The translations under genes and the position numbers were made by a program. The notes beneath the pieces are model-generated. The model had not been told where the DNA came from, made no database searches, and worked only from the letters and a program-made list of their open reading frames with translations. Positions 32,695 to 36,232 of a stretch of 36,232 nt of DNA are shown here, one piece after another. This DNA comes from an uncultured Aquimarina sp. (lineage in GTDB: Bacteria; Bacteroidota; Bacteroidia; Flavobacteriales; Flavobacteriaceae). Where the stretch lies: positions 1 to 36,232 of the forward strand of contig CANLCT010000043.1 in the NCBI GenBank assembly GCA_947489195.1, given 5' to 3'. Numbering within the stretch: the first letter of the stretch is position 1; every line of letters starts with the position of its first letter.

Positions 32695-33351
32695 TTAACA
32701 ACTTATGTTGACCCATAAATAGGCTAAAAAATAGGGGGCTATTTCAAAGGTGCAAAGGTACAAAATAAAATAAAAAGGAGCCTCATAAAAATAACTTCTA
32801 TAGTGGCTAATTATTAGACCAACAACAAGTAAGAATAATAATACACCTATAATTACCACTAAATAAGTTATCATTTCTACATACGCTGTAGGATATACTA
32901 ACAATAATAGTGCTGGAAAAAACAGCACACTAAAATAATTTATATACGTTTGTCTTTCAAACAAATAAGGCCTTAACCTTGCATTTACCCCTAACCCAAT
33001 AGCAAGCGTTTTTTCTAACATAAATTTACTGCCAAAAAACACTACATACACTGCCAAAATTTTCAAATAACATGATAGTTGTAAACTATCAATTTTTTTT
33101 ACATTAAATAATATTACATGTATTAATAATGGTAGAATTAGCGTTTGAAAAGCAGACAACACTAAATGAATACTTTTTCGCGAACGATCTTCGTGATGAG
33201 TTTTAATGTACTTATCCGTTATAAAAAGCAACATAAAATTTTTAAAATGGTAGGCATTTATGTTTTTTGCAGTAATTAATAGGCAAAAGGCAATAAAACA
33301 AATTACTGTTACCCAATCATGCGATGAAATATGCCTAAATAAAGCTTCCAA
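32695..33351 (-). CDS. DUF4271 multi-pass membrane protein
   Basis: The protein has 218 residues with about six hydrophobic helices and short loops. The N-terminal pattern SSHDWVTVICFIAFCLLITA followed by FMLLFITDKYIKTH is characteristic of DUF4271 in Bacteroidota. It ends two bases before hemD, indicating one transcript. No catalytic motif is visible and the function is unknown; the repeated pairing with hemD suggests a link to tetrapyrrole synthesis or just shared transcription. Confidence 0.88.
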   Translation of the reverse strand: MEALFRHISSHDWVTVICFIAFCLLITAKNINAYHFKNFMLLFITDKYIKTHHEDRSRKSIHLVLSAFQTLILPLLIHVILFNVKKIDSLQLSCYLKILAVYVVFFGSKFMLEKTLAIGLGVNARLRPYLFERQTYINYFSVLFFPALLLLVYPTAYVEMITYLVVIIGVLLFLLVVGLIISHYRSYFYEAPFYFILYLCTFEIAPYFLAYLWVNISC

Positions 33352-33523
33352 AAAAAGAAAAGTGTAATTTTAAAATTAAAAAGTGGTTTGTTTTAACAAA
33401 CTGCATATTTTTAGTTGCAACCATAAACTAATTTATGCAAAAAAATATAGTGTTAGTATTAATTATAACAAATGTAAATCCAAAATATGAGTTTACATCA
33501 ATTGAATCATAAAATTCTAGTTT

Positions 33524-33550
33524 TTGTTTGAATTGGTATAATTATCTTTG
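33524..33550 (+). promoter_or_regulatory. Putative promoter of the mannosyltransferase-pyrC-DUF4296 operon
   Basis: TATCTTTG at 33543-33550 is an exact -7 match, 18 bases before the ATG. TTG at 33524-33526 lies 16 bases upstream, slightly short of the usual spacing. Confidence 0.55.
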
Positions 33551-33567
33551 TTCGAAATTTAATGTAA

Positions 33568-34293
33568 ATGCCCAATCCGCTTGTAATTGTACCCACGTAC
33601 AACGAAATTGAAAATATTGAACTCCTTATTAAGGCGGTATTAGCATTACCTGTATCTTTTGATGTACTAATTGTTGACGATAACTCTCCCGATGGCACTG
33701 CAACTACTGTAAAAGAACTAACAACTACTTATTCTAACAGGTTATTTTTAGAAAAACGTGCTGGCAAATTAGGCCTAGGTACCGCTTATATTCATGGTTT
33801 TACATGGGCCTTAAAACGCGATTACCAACATATTTTTGAGATGGATGCCGATTTTTCACATAATCCAAATGATCTTGTAAAACTATACAAAACGGCTATT
33901 GACGAACAGGTAGACATGGTAATAGGTTCGCGCTACATCAAAGGAGTAAATGTGGTAAATTGGCCTATGAGTCGTGTACTACTCTCATATGGCGCATCTA
34001 AATATGTACAATTTGTTACCGGAATGCCTATTTGCGATACCACCGCAGGATTTGTTTGTTATTCGCGTAAGCTTTTAGAGCAAATCAACTTAAATAATAT
34101 TAAATTTGTAGGGTACGCATTTCAAATAGAAATGAAATTTAAAGCCTATCAAAAAAAATGCACGTACAAGGAAATTCCTGTAATTTTTACCGACAGAACC
34201 AGAGGGAATTCTAAAATGTCAAAGGGAATAATTTCTGAAGCAATTTTTGGAGTTATTCAAATGAAATTAAACAGTATTTTTAATAAAAAATGA
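33568..34293 (+). CDS. Polyprenol monophosphomannose synthase-like glycosyltransferase (GT2)
   Basis: The protein has 241 residues as a single GT-A catalytic domain. VIVPTYNEIENIELLI is at 6-21, VDDNSPDGT at 36-44, and the metal-binding DAD at 93-95 (EMDADFSHNP). IGSRYIKG and the acceptor-site FVGYAFQIEMKFKAYQ follow. This matches dolichyl/polyprenyl-phosphate mannose synthases, without the C-terminal membrane domain seen in some members. It would transfer mannose or another hexose from a nucleotide sugar to polyprenyl phosphate; the donor is inferred. Its stop overlaps the pyrC start (ATGA). The operon with pyrC and DUF4296 is typical of Flavobacteriaceae. Confidence 0.9.
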   Translation: MPNPLVIVPTYNEIENIELLIKAVLALPVSFDVLIVDDNSPDGTATTVKELTTTYSNRLFLEKRAGKLGLGTAYIHGFTWALKRDYQHIFEMDADFSHNPNDLVKLYKTAIDEQVDMVIGSRYIKGVNVVNWPMSRVLLSYGASKYVQFVTGMPICDTTAGFVCYSRKLLEQINLNNIKFVGYAFQIEMKFKAYQKKCTYKEIPVIFTDRTRGNSKMSKGIISEAIFGVIQMKLNSIFNKK

Positions 34294-35633
34294 GCAAAAT
34301 CCTTATAAAAAACGCCAAAGTTGTAAACGAAGGACGTATTAACGAATATGATGTATACATTGAAAATGGTGTTTTTGTTGAAATTAACGAAAGCATAAGT
34401 GCTAAAAATGCTGAAATTCAAATTATAGATGCCGAAGGAAAATATTTACTTCCTGGTATGATTGATGATCAAGTGCACTTTAGAGAACCTGGTTTAACAC
34501 ACAAGGCCAATATCGAAACTGAATCAAGAGCAGCTATTGCTGGTGGTATTACTACATTTATTGAAATGCCTAATACCGTTCCGCAAGCCACTACTATTGA
34601 ACTGTTAGAAGACAAATTCGAAATTGCGAGCAAATCAAGTTATGCCAACTACTCTTTTATGTTTGGTGGCACTAACGATAATTTGGAAGAAATTTTAAAG
34701 GTTGATCCTAAAAAAGTGGCTGCTTTAAAATTATTTTTAGGCTCATCAACAGGAAATATGCTTGTCGATGATCCCGAGGTGTTGAAAAAAATATTTTCAT
34801 CAACTCCATTATTAATCGCTGTACATTGTGAAGATGAAGCTACTATTCGTAAAAATTTAGCTGAACATATTGAACAATATGGTGACGATATTCCTATTCA
34901 CCTACATCCAATTATTAGAAGTGAAAAGGCTTGTTACCTGTCCTCATCTAGAGCTATTGCTTTAGCCAAAGAAACTGGAGCTCGATTACATGTGTTTCAT
35001 TTATCTACTGCTAAAGAATTAGCCTTGTTTGACAGTAAACTTCCGCTAAAAGAGAAAAAAATTACCGCCGAAGTTTGTGTACATCATTTATGGTTTAATA
35101 GTGACGATTATGATACTAAAGGCACACATATTAAATGGAACCCTGCTGTTAAAACCGAAAAAGATCGAAAAGGCCTACTTAAAGGCTTAATTGATAATAA
35201 AATTGATGTTATTGCAACTGATCATGCTCCACATACATCAAAAGAAAAAAGCAATGTATATACCAAAGCACCATCGGGCGGACCATTAGTACAACATGCC
35301 TTGACAGCTTTACTTGAATTTTACCATAAAGAGGAACTTAGCTTAGAAAAAATTGTTGAAAAAGCTTGTCATAATCCTGCAATTTTATTTGAAATTGAAA
35401 AGCGTGGTTTTATTAAAGAAGGTTATTATGCCGATGCCGTTTTAGTTGACCTAAATGCTCCTTGGCGTGTTTCAAAAGACAATATTTTATACAAATGTGG
35501 CTGGTCTCCTTTTGAAGATACCACATTTACTTCGCGTATTACGCATACCTTTGTAAATGGCGAATTGGTATATCATAATTTCAAAATTTTAAATAAGCCT
35601 AAACAAGGAAAACGCTTAACATTTAATCGTTAA
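34290..35633 (+). CDS. pyrC: Dihydroorotase (class I)
   Basis: The protein has 447 residues. The metal-site motif is IDDQVHFREPGLTHK: the first histidine of the usual DxHxH is glutamine here. This variant, as I recall, is normal in Bacteroidota enzymes. Other ligands are present: the lysine of AALKLFLGSS (likely carboxylated), HCEDE, HVFHLSTAKE, and ATDHAPHTSKEK with the catalytic aspartate. It cyclises carbamoyl aspartate to dihydroorotate in pyrimidine synthesis. It is coupled to both neighbours, with a 4-base overlap upstream and a 1-base overlap downstream. No aspartate transcarbamylase gene is adjacent. Confidence 0.95.
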   Translation: MSKILIKNAKVVNEGRINEYDVYIENGVFVEINESISAKNAEIQIIDAEGKYLLPGMIDDQVHFREPGLTHKANIETESRAAIAGGITTFIEMPNTVPQATTIELLEDKFEIASKSSYANYSFMFGGTNDNLEEILKVDPKKVAALKLFLGSSTGNMLVDDPEVLKKIFSSTPLLIAVHCEDEATIRKNLAEHIEQYGDDIPIHLHPIIRSEKACYLSSSRAIALAKETGARLHVFHLSTAKELALFDSKLPLKEKKITAEVCVHHLWFNSDDYDTKGTHIKWNPAVKTEKDRKGLLKGLIDNKIDVIATDHAPHTSKEKSNVYTKAPSGGPLVQHALTALLEFYHKEELSLEKIVEKACHNPAILFEIEKRGFIKEGYYADAVLVDLNAPWRVSKDNILYKCGWSPFEDTTFTSRITHTFVNGELVYHNFKILNKPKQGKRLTFNR

Positions 35634-36058
35634 TGAAAAAATTTATTAGCATACTTACCATCATAATTTTGGCTAGTTGCCAAAGTGTTGAAAAATTTCC
35701 AAAACCTGAAGTTCTTCTGCCCGAAGATTTAATGGTTCGTATGCTAATTGATATGACACTATTAAATGCTACAAAATCTGTATCCAGACAACAACTAGAA
35801 GATTCTGGCATCCATCCTAAAGAGTTTATGTGTGCTAAATATGATATTGATCCCGATATTTTTAAAGAAAACACAAAATACTACTCTAACGACTTAAAAA
35901 AGTACGAAGCACTATTCCAAAGAGTTTCTGACTCATTAAAAATTCGTGCTAAAAAAATTGATACCATCATTAAAGTCAGAGAAGCGCTTATTGTAAAAGA
36001 AGATTCTTTAAAATATAGTAAGCTGAATGATTCTATTGATGTTTTAAAAAATCACTAA
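35633..36058 (+). CDS. DUF4296 lipoprotein
   Basis: The protein has 141 residues. The signal MKKFISILTIIILASC ends in a good lipobox (LASC, Cys16). KPEVLLPEDLMVRMLIDMTL follows, the DUF4296 pattern, with a helical middle (YSNDLKKYEALFQRVSDSLK) and a charged end. It is presumably anchored to a membrane from the periplasmic side. The function is unknown, but DUF4296 regularly follows pyrC in flavobacteria. The start overlaps the pyrC stop (TAATG). A repeat copy begins directly after its stop. Confidence 0.88.
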   Translation: MKKFISILTIIILASCQSVEKFPKPEVLLPEDLMVRMLIDMTLLNATKSVSRQQLEDSGIHPKEFMCAKYDIDPDIFKENTKYYSNDLKKYEALFQRVSDSLKIRAKKIDTIIKVREALIVKEDSLKYSKLNDSIDVLKNH

Positions 36059-36155
36059 TTAACGTGAATTCAATTTAAATTCAAGCTAGTATCAAAAATT
36101 GCCAATTCGAGTGATTTTAGATAGAAAATTATATCGAGAAAAGGCTTTTTGATAC
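36059..36155. repeat. Half copy of the palindromic interspersed repeat
   Basis: It starts TTAACGTGAATTCAA, a variant of the terminal repeat at 21854. Then come GCCAATTCGAGTGATTTT, ATAGAAAAT and TATCGAGAAAAGG, matching the left half of that element and, inverted, its right half. The second half is not recognisable before the window end. It abuts the DUF4296 stop codon, as the full copy closely follows the MACPF stop. Confidence 0.65.
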
Positions 36156-36232
36156 GTATCCATCCGAGCAAATACATATTTTAAATTACACAGTTGTGTT
36201 TTAAGTTTGAAGAAACTTTAAAGAGATAGATA

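Overview
The window is a piece of an AT-rich chromosome from a member of the Bacteroidota, most likely family Flavobacteriaceae. Three things support this. Several genes are preceded by the flavobacterial -7 promoter element TAnnTTTG. Shine-Dalgarno sequences are absent. Typical flavobacterial neighbourhoods are present: rpmF-fabH-accB-accC, DUF4271-hemD, and polyprenol-P-mannose synthase-pyrC-DUF4296. No rRNA, tRNA or CRISPR array was found.

Layout. 1-4190: tail of an unknown gene, a two-gene operon of TPR proteins (one with an AAA+ ATPase domain, one membrane-anchored), a GreA/GreB-like factor, and a VanX-type dipeptidase. 4202-10683: housekeeping block with acetyl-CoA carboxylase subunits, FabH, L32, DUF177, PdxA, riboflavin synthase and a YiaA/B-type membrane protein. 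10896-17569: accessory stretch with two unrecognised genes, a frameshifted IS3-type orfA remnant, a phage-tailspike-like beta-helix protein, and an OB-fold/YceI/beta-barrel operon. 17640-22680: the most unusual part, with a membrane-bound LytTR regulator, two proteins sharing an N-terminal domain (the second a MACPF/perforin-like protein), a palindromic interspersed repeat, and a small secreted PepSY-like protein. 22996-29258: CAP-domain lipoprotein, leuS, SemiSWEET, alanine dehydrogenase behind a 24-bp palindrome, and a DUF433/DUF5615-type toxin-antitoxin pair whose toxin is frameshifted in a run of five C. 29352-36232: Zn-peptidase, saccharopine-dehydrogenase-like enzyme, DUF423, hemD, DUF4271, and the mannosyltransferase-pyrC-DUF4296 operon, ending in another repeat copy.

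The best candidate for an undescribed system is 17915-21846: a receptor-like LytTR transcription factor followed by a two-protein MACPF cassette. Neither cassette protein has a recognisable signal peptide, and both begin with the same domain. This resembles two-component pore formers, but that function is inference. The second candidate is the 177-bp element at 21854-22030, with perfect 14-bp terminal inverted repeats and degenerate relatives at 17640 and 36059. All calls come from reading the sequence and the translations; no database search was run.
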